Source of the DNA: Sipunculus nudus
Lineage: Eukaryota > Annelida > Sipuncula > Golfingiida > Sipunculidae
Direction: 5' to 3'
DNA length: 64,000 nucleotides
NCBI GenBank assembly: GCA_026874595.1
Contig: CM049309.1
Coordinates: 1,340,076 to 1,404,075 of the forward strand
Made by a program: the position numbers and the translations under genes. The notes under the pieces were generated by a model that was not told where the DNA came from, did no database searches, and saw only the letters and a program-made list of their open reading frames with translations. This document shows, in pieces, positions 34,258-46,655 of this stretch (position 1 is its first letter; each line of letters opens with the position of its first letter).

Positions 34258-37200
34258 GTACTAACGAAAGGAACACAATTATTTGCAGCTGTTTGAATGG
34301 TAAATTCAAGAGTAAAGATAATTTCCTTGTCTTCAGATAAAGACGTAGTAAGTTTCTGCGGTCCAAGCACGCCTCTCAGCTGTTTTACCGACTCTTATTT
34401 TGCCGGTAACCGCAGGCACAGCTGATCGGACTATTACTGAAGCTATGTTGCCAGACGCAGCATTCCACATGATACATGATGTATGTCAGTCAACGACCAC
34501 TCGGTATAAGATGTGCAAAAAGTAATGTTCTCTGGATGGATGAATGAATATATATATACACACACAAGAATCAAGTTTCATCCATTGTTCCCACTAAGAC
34601 CTTGATATGAGACATTCCCCAATATGTTTAGGAACACACATTTCTTAAAGAATCAGATTTAGATTTATGTTCAGTTTGCCTCTTTCACTCCCAATAAAGT
34701 CAATGCCAAGAATGCCAATTTTTATATGTGCGAAATACTATAGGCCTAGTATCATTAAGATACAAAACCTACAATACGACCAAACGGAGCAGACGACCGA
34801 CACCCCAGAACACATGCTCGTGGACAAGATCTATCACCCTTTTATTGATAGGTCCTCATCTTCTAATGTTATTTAGTGTTTGCTTGTATCATGTATCCAT
34901 TTCAAGGCACATTTCATCCAATCATGTATTAAACCACTAGACATGCAAGAACAAACAAGCAGTAAATTGCGTCTGATAAATAAGAACTTTTCTAATATTA
35001 GTGGCCTTGCAAGTCTGAATCTGGCATTAAAATTCCTTTTTATTGCTACATAATTTACTTTAGCAGATACAAAGTATCAGTTAGCTTGTGTCGTACAAAA
35101 CCTGGAAGAAAGCTTACACTTTATGTATTTATGAATTCTTAGCAATTCGAAACCTGCTCCGTATGGCGACGTAGTTAGCTAGTCTTACAGATCCTTATCT
35201 GGTGAGGAAAACCATAAGAGGTTCTCTGATGTCAAGGTCCCACAAGAGCTGCAAAAAGTTCAAGATTGCAGGAACATCTACCCGCGGGGCATTACATTCG
35301 CAATTTGTATGGTAGGCCAATGCCAAGCTTTTCTTCTAAATTTAACAGGACTCATTAGGAGATACAAAGATACAATTGCCTGCTGACATGCTGACATACT
35401 GATCTACTCTTGGCTGTAAGTGATATGACAGCAGTTACATCATAACTATATGATCACAGTACAAACTGCGTTTTACTGCAGCCAGTGGCACCGTACCATC
35501 AAAGAAGCATTTGTAGGGTAACCATACAATATCCAGCTAGCCCTCACATACAAACATCAAATTGACCGGCGTATATGTTATGCTCATATCCCCTCCATTC
35601 CTAATGTTATTTCTTATTAATTTTGATAAATGGATATAAATCGAGGGGTGGGGGGAGGAGGGATGCAGGCGGGGAAATAATCGAGCTGATAATCGAACAA
35701 AATTACAGCGGTTTTCACTTATATCCTTTAGGCCTTGGGAAACTATGATGAAAACGCGTTAAGAATATCAAGACAATACCGATTGGGAAACATCCCCGCT
35801 CCGCAGAATATTTTTAATGTGTTCGCACTTGTTAGTTTATCTTATAAATGTCTCCCCCCCCCCTTCTTACTCACACACACACGCACACAATAGTGTGTGT
35901 CTTGCTTCATGTGAAGGTTTTACTTAATTCCTTCGCCTGAGATATGATGTTTCATAAGATTCAAAAGCTTAAAATATATAAGATGATAAAAAGCCAAACA
36001 GGAGAACGAGCCAGGAATTTTGGAACACTTTCCTCACTATATTCCGCATTTCAGAGATAAATGTCATGCCTTCATCACGCCTGATAAAGTAATGTGCTGA
36101 AAGCTCTACGGCAAAATTATTGGAGTCAGCTGAGCTCCTGTCCCCGTAGACAGGTTCGAGTGCTGTTTGTGAAGTACGTTCACTGTGGCACTTGCCTCAG
36201 CTGAAATATACCACTTGCAGCTGTCGGAGGAAGCACCTTCCTTAAATACCTGAATTTGTATATTAGAGGCTTCTTTTTAAATTATATTTGGTTTAGGTGC
36301 CAGCAACATGTTTTGTTAAAATAAAGATAATAAAAGTTGCTTACAGTGGTGGACAATGTATAGATAGCTGGCCCCTATATTCGAGCCTATCCCTTCCACT
36401 GTCATTTTGTATTTAGAAACCCATCCTAGACCTTTATACTGCCATGAACAGGACTGCTGCATCTGACACAAAACTATGGATCTCTTCCTTACACCTAGAT
36501 GGTCCACATGGGGACCGCTACACCTCCTAACCAAAGCACAGCTCGGTCAAAACCAGGAATCAATATTCCTCCTCCACCGTACTATTACACTCATGAACCA
36601 ATTCCAGAGAGAGAGAGAGAGAGAGAGAGAATATCATAAAATAATGTATATAACTTAACTCCTTTTTCATTTGGAAATTCATTCGATTTATTTTCTTATA
36701 TTTCAAAGATTTGGGTATTCCCCGCCGGTGCCGATTCCAAAATTTCTCTAGGTCTCACTTGTTTTTGAGCAATATTTCAGGTATAACCATATACAAAAAT
36801 TGTATGCATATTCAAACTTCATTTTATCTTATGTGTTTTTATAAAGATGCTAAAATTGTCTTTACTTTAATTCTATGTTCCCAACTATTAACAAGTTGAA
36901 TGCATTTAAAAGCATTGTACAAAAAGGCAAATATTAAGACCAGAAGATTAATTTACAAATTTATGTGAAAAATGATATGAAGATGCAAAAATGACACTGC
37001 AGGTTCACTCTCACCATAAAACCTGCCACTCATCCCAGCGGGATTCAAATCTGGACGTCCTTGGTCGTATTAGTTCACAGGAAAAAAAACCATGCAATTG
37101 GGTCAACGGGTGAAATAGATGTACTCTCTTACATTCAGTTCGTCTTGAAAAACCTTCAAGGCCACCCCTTGTATTGTAAGAGCGGAGTTATTTATTAATG

Positions 37201-37640
37201 GCCGGGGTTATTATACACGTTGGCAGCTGCCATGGTTAACATACTCTAGCTGTGTGTTGGCTTTAGTGGATGCTTTATGGTTTTCTATGAAAGGAAAGTG
37301 TAAATGTGAGGGCCACTTAACGAACAGCTGTTGGCTTGACTTGAGGGGGTAAATTGTTGGATTATGAAGATATGGGATGTTATATATGTTTCCTGCATGG
37401 TAGCAAGGTCCTGGCAATAACCGGGACGCAGAGCATTTAAAAGAGATACATTATCATAAATGTGCTAAGAAATAGCAGGAAAAACTAATGTTTATGATTA
37501 ATGTATATATCAAATTTAAACAGTTGAAACCTCTCTAACGCATTTAATTTTTCAAATTAAAATAAACACTTCCTGTATCTCATATAAATAACTTTACTAC
37601 GTTTGCTGTTTTACCGAAATCTTCCATCTCGTCTACGTAA
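34258..37640. other. 5' flank of ligand B and intergenic DNA
   Basis: No gene recognised. The first several hundred bases should hold the ligand B promoter; no clear core element was identified. A (GA)n run is at 36606-36630 and CACACA near 35872-35888. Confidence 0.5.
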
Positions 37641-37649
37641 AAATAAAGA

Positions 37650-37965
37650 ATTTTATCGATTTTGAGGTCACAAGGTCAAAGGTCATGCAAGGCCGTGGAC
37701 CTATTTTAAGCCGAAGTGTTTGACCTTAACCTTCTTTCGTTCACATAGGACTCACCTACTAATGGAGGAAGTACCCTCTAAAATGTGAGGTCACAGATTA
37801 AAGGTCACAGGACCACCTTCTTTAAAAAATCTTGTTGATGTATTTAAGCCAAGGTTTTCATCCAAAACTTAAGATCTTTATCATTTTGCTCACCTACCAC
37901 ATAGGGAAGCACCCTATTCATTTTGAGGTCACAAAGCCACAGGACCGTCTAATGACTTTCACAGT
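37650..37965 (+). repeat. Tandem AGGTCA-containing repeat
   Basis: TTTGAGGTCACAAGGTCAAA starts at 37661, with AGGTCA half-sites at 37665, 37673 and 37680 (spacers 2 and 1). Related words TGAGGTCACA recur at about 37788 and 37924, so two to three ~130-bp units exist. Confidence 0.6.
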
Positions 37966-38764
37966 GACCAAGCTTACAGTTGGATTAATCCAGTCTAATT
38001 ATGCTCTGTGCGAAGGGTTGCTCCGCTTTGCGATGCCCTTTATGGTTATAAAAGCGTCTCTTCCTGAAGATCTCTTGAACTACATGTGAAGGCTGCTAAT
38101 TACTGCAAAGCGCTGGTAGACATACGTGCCGAGGACTCCCACTCTGGTAGCCCTGTTTGCTTCAACTCATAATGTGTGTCTTTATACTGACCCCGGTCCA
38201 GGGAGGAGTTGCAGGAATTGCAATCATCTCCGGTCACAAACCTTGAAAATATACTAAAAAAGCTAAAAAATCACCAATAAAAGTGAATATATTCATCTCA
38301 GCTATACCATAATATTAGAAGTTATCTGCGACGGTCTTGTTTTACGCATTATGTTTTCATGTTAAAAAACATGTTTTTAGTTTACGTTTATAATGGATCA
38401 GTCCCTCCTCCGCTTTATAGAAATCCTTAATCCGGTCATATTTTTAAAATGAAATATTTGGCCTACAACACAGATTAAATAAGTTGTTATTAACTTTATA
38501 GTGTTTTCATATAATTATTTATAGAATACTTCAATGCCGGAACGTCGCTTGTTGCTGGTTTGTTGTCATATCCTATAGTCACAGAGGAATTTTGGTTTAA
38601 TATTTTACTTTTAACAAATTAAACCGAAATTTATATATTGATAACATTTCGAACGCCTCTGGTGTAGGATCCGGTTCTGAATCCCTAAAGCACCCGCACG
38701 TAATGATGTACTGGTACATACCAGATATACTGCTGACCTGGCGAGGTTAGTTACGACAAATACC

Positions 38765-39040
38765 CTGACCCTGGCATAAATATTCCCCGTAAATAAACTC
38801 TTGGACAGTTACCCCCTAGACATTTACCCATGGACTGTGGGACAGTTACTCCCGGAAATTTACCCACAAATTTAAACACCACCAGTAATGCGCCCGAGGA
38901 TAAATATCCCCAACCTAAACAAATACCCCTCTTCCGGCATTTATCAGTGCCATATGGGGCAGGACGTAGCATAGTGGGTAAGGCCTTTAACTTCGAAGCT
39001 GAAGGGCAGTGGCAGGATTCTGAAATCTCGTTATAGAACC
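38765..39040 (+). mobile_element. ACAGTTACCCC cluster followed by a tRNA-like SINE head
   Basis: GGACAGTTACCCCC-type words (38770-38880) match the clusters at 14.1 and 16.1 kb. Just after, TAGCATAGTGGGTAAGGC at 38967-38984 resembles a Pol III A box and CAGGATTCTGAAATC at about 39013 a degenerate B box, with spacing like a tRNA-derived SINE. No full cloverleaf was confirmed. Confidence 0.4.
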
Positions 39041-39296
39041 TCAGATATTCGCTCCAATGTCTTAACCACGGGTTATGATTTCTAGATTCACATAAAACTT
39101 GCAGTCCAAAAGGTTTAAGAATCACATCATCCTTATATATATAATATTGATATATCCTCATTTAAAAGACAGTGCCACCTATTCGATTTTTCTTTTATCA
39201 CGGACATGATCGGACGGATGGTCAACCGGGTGAGAAAAGTCACGCTTAGTTTAATAAAACACAGCTGGTTGAGAGATAATATCTTGATAGCGTTCA

Positions 39297-39297
<1 letters not shown>

Positions 39298-39365
<68 letters not shown>
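39298..39365 (+). repeat. (TA)n microsatellite
   Basis: A long, almost pure AT dinucleotide run. Confidence 0.97.
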
Positions 39366-39857
39366 CAAGTATATGATAAAATTACGTATTTAATGAAATT
39401 TAAATTAAATATTTAAATACAGAAATAATTGAGCATTGTTGTTTTTCTGAAATTCAAATATTTAGGTGTTCCCCGTTCAACTCCGTTGCAGATAATGGTC
39501 TCTATGTCTCACAAAAATGTTTGGTCAATATGTTAAATGTAAGATAATTTGCATAAATTAAATATGTATCCATATTTTTTTATAATGAGGGTTCCAACAC
39601 TGCCGCTTGAAATTGCACATTTTTCACTTATTTCAAATTCACATTTAAATAAGGTGTATTAAAAGGAAATAATTGAGACAAACATTTACATTTTACGTTT
39701 TATTTAAAAAAAAATACCTGAAATCGCTAAGTTAAATTACCGTCTGTTAATTGACTCGCACGTCTCTTCGTATAAGTTCACAGGAAAAAAAGCCTTGGGC
39801 TCAACGGTGAAACAGAAGCACTCTCTTCATCCAGTTTTTTTTTAAAATGAGGATGAA

Positions 39858-41236
39858 GCGAAAGATGAAGGAATTTAAAAGGCAAGATTTATCATAACGA
39901 AGTATTGAGTGAAGACAAAATTAATGAAACAAGAGCTGAAAGCAATGAGAGGAACCGGGAAGCAAAAGATGAAGGAATTTAAAAGGCAAGATTTATTATA
40001 ACGAAGTATTGAGTGAAGACAAAATTAATAAAACAAAAGCTGAAAGCAATGAGAGGAACCGGGGAATCGAAAGATGAAGGAATTTAAAAGGCAAGATTTA
40101 TTATAACGAAGTATTGAGTGAAGACAAAATTAATGAAACAAGAGCTGAAAGCAATGAGAGGAACCGGGGAATCGAAAGATGAAGGAATTTAAAAGGCAAG
40201 ATTTATTATAACGAAGTAGTGAGTGAAGACAAAATTAATGAAACAAGAGATGAAAGCATGCAATGAGAGGAACCAGGAAGCGAAAGATGAAGGAATTTAA
40301 AAGGCAAGATTTATTATAACGAAGTTTTGAGTGAAGACAAAATTAATGAAACAAGAGCTGAAAGCAATGAGAGGAACCGGGGAAGCGAAAGATGAAGGAA
40401 TTTAAAAAGGCAAGATTTATTATAACGAAGTAGTGAGTGAAGACAAAATTAATGAAACAAGAGATGAAAGCATGCAATGAGAGAAACCGGGGAAGCGAAA
40501 GATGAAGGAATTTAAAAGGCAAGATTTATTATAACCAAGTATTGAGTGAAGACAAAATTAATGAAACAAGAGCTGAAAGTATTGAGAGGAACAGGGGAAG
40601 CGAAAGTTGAAGGAATTTAAAAGGCAAGATTTATTATAACGAAGTAGTGAGTGAAGACAAAATTAATGAAACAAGAGATGAAAGCATGCAATGAGAGGAA
40701 CCAGGAAGCGAAAGATGAAGGAATTTAAAAGGCAAGATTTATTATAACGAAGTTTTGAGTGAAGACAAAATTAATGAAACAAGAGCTGAAAGCAATGAGA
40801 GGAACCGGGGAAGCGAAAGATGAAGGAATTTAAAAGGCAAGATTTATTACAACGAAGTATTGAGTGAAGACAAAATTAATGAAACAAGAGATGAAAGCAT
40901 GCAATGAGAGGAACCGGGGAAGCGAAAGATGAAGGAATTTAAAAGGCAAGATTTATTATAACGAAGTATTGAGTGAAGACAAAATTAATGAAACAAGAGC
41001 TGAAAGTATTGAGAGTAACCGGGGAAGCGAAAGTTGAAGGAATTTAAAAGGCAAGATTTTTTATAACGAAGTATTGAGTGAAGACAAAATTAATGACACA
41101 AGAGCTGAAAGCAATGAGAGGAACCGGGGAAGCGAAAGATGAAGGAATTTAAAAGGCAAGATTTATTATAACGAAGTATTGAGTGAAGACAAAATTAATG
41201 AAACAAGAGCTGAAAGCAATGAGAGGAACCGGGGAA
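39858..41236 (+). repeat. 105-bp satellite
   Basis: About 13 units of GAAAGATGAAGGAATTTAAA, AGGCAAGATTTATTATAACG, AAGTATTGAGTGAAGACAAA, ATTAATGAAACAAGAGCTGA and an AAGCAATGAGAGGAACCGGG end. Variant pairs (GAGATGAAAGCATGCAATG) recur in alternate units, hinting at a two-unit higher-order period. Confidence 0.93.
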
Positions 41237-43205
41237 GGAAAGCAACAAGGAATAAGGAGAAGTGGTAATGATACACGCATCTAAACAGAAATCGAGTTTT
41301 AAAACACGTAAGGTGAGAAAGAGAAAAGGAGGAGTAAATGATCAAGGCAAGCCAAATGAAAAGAAAACGAACATGAGAAAGAACGAGTCTAGCAGAATAA
41401 TTAAGGCAAATGAAAGAAAAACACAGAGAAACTTAAAAATGAAGCAGATCTCAGAATGAGAAAGAACTCATAGAACTAGGCACGGAAGAACAACAAAAAG
41501 AAAACAGGGCCAAAAAAAAAAGAAAAGAAAAAGTATCGTGAAGGAATTCAAGCAAAATAAAACAAGTTGGCAATAAAGGCATGGAGGGAAGAAGGCAAGA
41601 AGACAAATGGGATGGGGAACAAGAAGGCAAGGAGCTAGAAAACAAAAAGACAAAGAGGGTAAAAAGCGAAATGCAAGGAGGGATTAAAGCAAGAAGACAA
41701 AGATGGAGGAAAGATAGAGGACAAAGAGGATAGAAAACAAACAGGCAAGGATGGAAGAAAACAAGTTGACAAAGAGGTTGGGAAGCCAGAAGGTAAGGAG
41801 AGAGGAAAGCAAGCAGACAAAGAGGATGAGAAGCAAGAAGACAAAGTGATGTAAATCAAGGAGACAAGGTCGGAGAAAGCAGGAAGGCAAAGAGGGAGGA
41901 TATCGATAAGACAAAAAAGGTGGGAAGCTAGCAGGCAAAGAGCCAGGTAAGCAAGAAAACAAATAGGATAAGAAGCAAGGAGGCAAAGAGGGATGAAAGC
42001 AAGAATACAAGATGGTGGACGACAAGAAGACATAATAAGAGGACAGCAAATAGAATAAAAGGGGTAAACGCAAAAAGGGAGAGAAGGAAGAAAACAGGAA
42101 AGACATAGAAGATAATGCAAAGAAGGAGGTCATAAAGGGGACAGAAAATAAAAGAGGACTTGAAGCAATGGGAGGAGGAAATCAAAAAGACAAAGAGAAT
42201 GAGAACAAGAAGGTAAAGAGGGTAGAAAGGTAGAAGGCAAAGGGGGGAGGAGAGAGGAAAGCAAGAAGGCTAGAAAAGAGGAAAGCAAGAAGACAAAGAA
42301 GGAGGAGAGCAAGGGAATGAGAATGAGAAGCTACAAGGTAAAGAGGGTGCGAATTAGATTGCAAAGAGGAACGAAAGCAAGAAGACAAAGAGAGTCAGAA
42401 ACAAGAAGACAAAGAAGGAGGAAACTTAGAAGACAAGGTGTATGGAAATCAAGAAGGCAGACGAGGAAGAAAAACAGGCAAGACATAGAATCTCAGAAGC
42501 AATAATGCAAAGACGAAGGAAAGCAAGAAGACAATGAGGATGAAAAAGTAGAAGTCATAAAGAGAGGAAAGGCAGGAAATAAAAGAGGACGAGAAGCAAG
42601 AAGGCAAGAATGTAGAAAAGCAAGAAGAGCAAGAAGGTGGGAAGCAAGGAAGCAATGATGGAGAAAAGCAAGAAGACAATGAGGATGACAAGAAGAAGTA
42701 AAAAAGGAAGGCATGGGAGAAGGAAATCAAAAAGACAAACAGGATGAGAAGCTAGAAGGCAAAGAGGATGGAAATCAAGAAGGCAAGAAGGGAGGATAGC
42801 TAGGACGCAAAGAGGGAGGAAAGCAAGTAGACAAGGTCGGAAGAATCAAGAAGGCAAATAGGGTGAGACGCGAGAAGGTAAAGAGGGAGGAAAGCAAGAA
42901 GACAAAGAGGATCGATGGCAAGCAGACAAAAAGAGAGGAAAGCAAATAGACAAAGAGGGTTGGAAGCAAGAAGACAAGGAAGGGGGAAACAAGAAAACAA
43001 GAAGGTGGGAAGCAATAATGCAAAGAGTGCGGAAAGCAAGATGACAATGAGGATGACTAGAAGAAGTCAAATAGGGAGGAAAGGCAGAAATTAAAAGGAA
43101 GCAAGAAGACAAAGAGGGTGGGAAATTACGTAGGCGAGGAGGGGGGAAATCAAGAACATAGAAAAGGTAGGAAGCAAAAAGATAAGGAGGGAAGAACGAA
43201 GAAGA
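41237..43205 (+). repeat. 2-kb purine-rich strand-asymmetric tract
   Basis: Nearly continuous A/G sequence made of degenerate ~25-bp words such as GAAAGCAAGAAGACAAAGAG. Its complement is pyrimidine-rich, which keeps many minus-strand frames open (Ser/Cys/Phe/Pro/Leu only). Those are composition artefacts. It begins where the 105-bp array ends and may be its degenerate continuation. Confidence 0.85.
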
Positions 43206-43209
43206 GAAC

Positions 43210-43680
43210 GTTCTGGGTCTTACGGTCATGGATCGGGTCTTGTTAATGGTAGCCTTCCCTCTATAATTCAGAAATATAGGTCACAGGGACCTACTTTTAA
43301 TTTTCAAGAAAGGACCTAAATTTGCCAGATGTCTTATCCTTCCTGGACGTTGCGATGACAAATTGGGCCTTGTTTATGACAGACGATTGCTGTTGGAATT
43401 TTCACGCAATATCCTGGTTCGTACGGGTCACAGCGACCCACTTTTCCTTTTTCACAGAGGACCTGTCAGGGTTAGACAGCAGGTAAAGTTTGAGGTTCCT
43501 GTGTTTTTTTTGGTTACGGCTTGTGCCTTGACTGGTGGATCGATTCTTAAGCTTTCCCTTTTATAATTAGATTTGTGCTTTGTTAACGGAAGACCCAACG
43601 GAGGGGGACGGAGAAACAGACTATGGACAAGGAGTGAGTGCTATAGATCCGATAACTTTCAGTCAGCTGAGACAAAAAGG
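43210..43680 (+). mobile_element. Diverged (GGAC)-tailed element fragment
   Basis: It has CACAGGGACCTA, GGTTACGGCTTGTGCC and the tail GGGGGACGGAGAAACAGAC, ending CAGTCAGCTGAGACAAAA. The last motif is the family's 3' end. Confidence 0.65.
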
Positions 43681-45003
43681 AAGAAGAATAAATATGGATT
43701 TATTCGTTAAAATAAGGTAAGAAACTCACAAATATTAACCAAAATGGATCCAGTCATAGATAAAAAGAACCTGGGAAACAATGATTCAAAGACGTGTTAA
43801 GAATGTACAGCTCGAATAAACAAGATTATGATTATCGAGGGGTACTATCAAGCAAACATGTCGGAAATCAACTTGAACTTGAGGATAAACTCGCTACTAT
43901 TGAATTGAATCAATGCCGTATTATACCGTAAATGATGCAAAGGTTCATTGTTCACTGAGAAACCAAGGTCTAAATCAATTTGTCGAGCGGTAGAATCCTT
44001 GGTGGTGAGGTGATGAATGATAAAATTTTGATAGTAATGGCTCTCGCAGATATTTTGAATTTCCCTTTCATTTATGTCTTTCGCATCAAAGATATGTGAG
44101 AGATATTACAATGCTTCGGAAATCATCTGTTTAGAATACTCCAATACTCGCTTTTTTATATATTCAAGCACATGTAAACAAAGATATAACATTTTTGGCA
44201 ATACTTTATGCCGTTAGTGACCTTGTTTTAATTCTGACTGCGTTGATACTGGTGTCAAAGGCTTCCCTGTACATTTTGAACTCTTTGTTAACAATTACAA
44301 ATATTTTACACATTATTTAAGCAGGACTAATTATCAATAAACTCATAATCAGTCTGAGACCTTGGCCTGTATAAATATAACAAATGTCATATTACAAATT
44401 CATGTGGTGTTGTAGATGAAAAAGATATAAGCAGTAATGCGGTTCTTGGCTCTCTCATTGTATGTAACCTTGATCTAAACTGTATGTGGATCTATAAATA
44501 ATTAGGTGTACAGATACAGCATATCAGAGTTTTGTAGTGTGTTACATGCAGTCAACACCGGGGTAAATGTGGATAAACTGTTATTTTCTTTTATCTATTT
44601 TGTAAAAACAGCATGGATAGTAATCAGAAATTATAATATTATCGAATCTGTGTATAAGAAAGTTCGGCGCTTTCTGAACTTTGTCATATTTTACATGAAT
44701 CCCGTATTGAGTGGCGAAAGAAAAGAAAGAAAGATCAAAGAACAAACGAAAGTACGAAATGAAGGAACAAAAATAAACATATGAAAGAAAGAACAGGCAA
44801 AACAAGAATGAACGAATGAAAGAAAGAAAGACTGGAAGAAAGGGTGAACAAAATACTGAGAAACGAAAGTATGGACAGTAAAAAGGAAGAAGACATAAAA
44901 GAACGAACAGGCAAACGAATAGAGACAGGATAGAATGAGAGAATTACCAAATGAAAAGATCAGTAAATGAAGGAAGATGTAATGGAACTAATAGACGAGC
45001 AAC

Positions 45004-45038
<35 letters not shown>

Positions 45039-45193
45039 GATCGAAAGGGATGATCAATCGAACGAACAGACAATCGAAGTCATCGTATCTGTCCGAATAA
45101 CATCATGATGACTGACAAGACCACGCCGATGTATCTCGGATTTATTATATAAATGTGGGAAAAGTTTTTGAAGAGATCATGATTATATCTAAT
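43681..45193. other. Intergenic, no gene recognised
   Basis: AT-rich. 44710-44980 is a purine-rich stretch that keeps frames open on both strands; no domain seen. Confidence 0.5.
45006..45038 (+). repeat. (AAT)n microsatellite
   Basis: Eleven AAT triplets, next to a GA-rich stretch of AAAGAAAGAA and AACGAACG words (44720-44950). Confidence 0.95.
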
Positions 45194-45681
45194 CAGTAAT
45201 GTAAGCCTCAAGTCCGGACTTGGATTCGAGAACCGACCCTTGTCCATTTTTTTATGAACTCGGACCCGAGGATCATGGACTCGACTTTGAGGTAAGGACT
45301 CGAGAAATCAGGCCGAATCCAATAGAAATAATCATTTATTATTAAGATGTATGCACACGTGCGAACTTCTAACAAAATATTACAAAATAATAATATTATA
45401 TATGCCAAGCTTTGATCAGCATCGGAAGCCATAAATGTAATTACCCATTACAATAAAAACGTGTGAATAACTTAAAATGTACATGATAATCTAACATTTC
45501 CGTTTTAATTGCCTTCTATGGATACTTTGTGTTGGACTCGGCCTCTAGTTACAAATGACTCGGACTCGAAGAAGGTGGACTTGGACTCGAACCTCAAGGA
45601 GTCGGACTTGGACTGGACTCGGGTAGTCTGGACCCGGACTTGCACTTTGACTCGGAAGGTGTGGACTCGACTACATCACTT
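45194..45681. mobile_element. GGACTCG-rich inverted element, hAT-type MITE candidate
   Basis: Ends CAGTAATGTA and (inverted) AAGTGATGTA. The subterminal regions are packed with GGACTCG/CGAGTCC-like words in opposite orientation on the two sides (45210-45300 and 45530-45675). Possible 8-bp flanks TATCTAAT and TATTCAAT differ at two positions. No transposase. Confidence 0.5.
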
Positions 45682-46402
45682 ATTCAATATACTTAATGGG
45701 TTCTCTGGGTGCTTTATATTCCGACTCTAGCACATACTTTTACTCTATACGTCAGGCAAACGTGTTCCCACGTAGGTTTATAATGTGAAAGTTTGGCGCG
45801 TCGCACAGTGACGGACAGTATATGAAAAAAAAAAAAAACTTTAATCTAACAACACACATCGATTATATTATTAATGATATCTAGAACCTGTGTCGGCACA
45901 TGGCTCCTTTCTTATGCAGACCTCACAGCAGTTTTGACGGTGCTAACAGAAGTGCAGACAGCCTTTTACAAGTCGCACAGTCTTATGTTTTTTGTGTACA
46001 AAAATGAAAAGAAATAAATTCATGTTTTTTTAATCATGAATGGGATCATTTACGCAAAATCTTTATCGAGATCTTTATAGTAAAATGTATTACAGGTCAA
46101 TATAATGGTATTTAGAACACATTTGCTTGACCTGATTTAAAATATTCAACACAACTGGTCCATTTACGTTACCATTTATCGTTTATAGATGGCAGCACAT
46201 ACTGGTGTAAATGCGCAGCAAAACCCTAAGTCAGCGCCTCCAATCGTTCATTACATGTACTAAGGCGTACAGAGATGGCCAACGGATTCAACGGATTCGG
46301 CCGAGATGTTCCGAGTGTTCCCGCCCATCGACTTGATCGCCACCTCTCGGGAGTCTCGATAAAACCCACTTCTATTTATATCATCAAAGGTAGTCCCTCA
46401 AA
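45682..46402 (+). promoter_or_regulatory. 5' flank of the Ldh_2 gene
   Basis: About 700 bases between the last repeat and the start codon. The last 150 bases are less AT-rich. TATTTATATC at 46373 lies only 30 bases before the ATG, so it is probably in the leader rather than a functional TATA box. The promoter is placed here by position only. Confidence 0.4.
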
Positions 46403-46655
46403 ATGGCATCCCTTGTGAGAAGCTTTCGGCACCTCCCACTTTTAAAGCCACGAAAGTTTGGTGCCGCGGTGACGACAAACTTCAGCACAGACCCAAAGCA
46501 GCCCAGCACACTGGTAGGTTTTGATGAAATAAAAAGTTTCATCGAAAGATGCATGGTTGCTGTCGGAACAACTCCGAGCCATGCTGCCGCCCTTGCCGAC
46601 AATCTCCGAGCAGCCGACTACAGGGGACACTTCAGTCACGGTCTGAACAGGCTAG
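46403..46655 (+). CDS. Ldh_2 gene exon 1
   Basis: It encodes residues 1-84 plus the first base of codon 85. The N-terminus is Arg/Lys-rich, followed by a helical region and the GHFSHG motif. The donor is G|GTGAG at 46656, leaving phase 1. The reading frame runs on past the donor for a few codons to a stop, so the exon end is set by the donor and by the exact fit to exon 2: G plus AC makes Asp, giving the family-typical RL-D-MYV junction. Confidence 0.92.

Noticed and set aside
41451-43229. Many minus-strand frames rich in Ser, Cys, Phe, Leu and Pro
   Set aside because: Pyrimidine-rich strand of a purine tract; composition explains openness, and no start, signal or splice logic is present.
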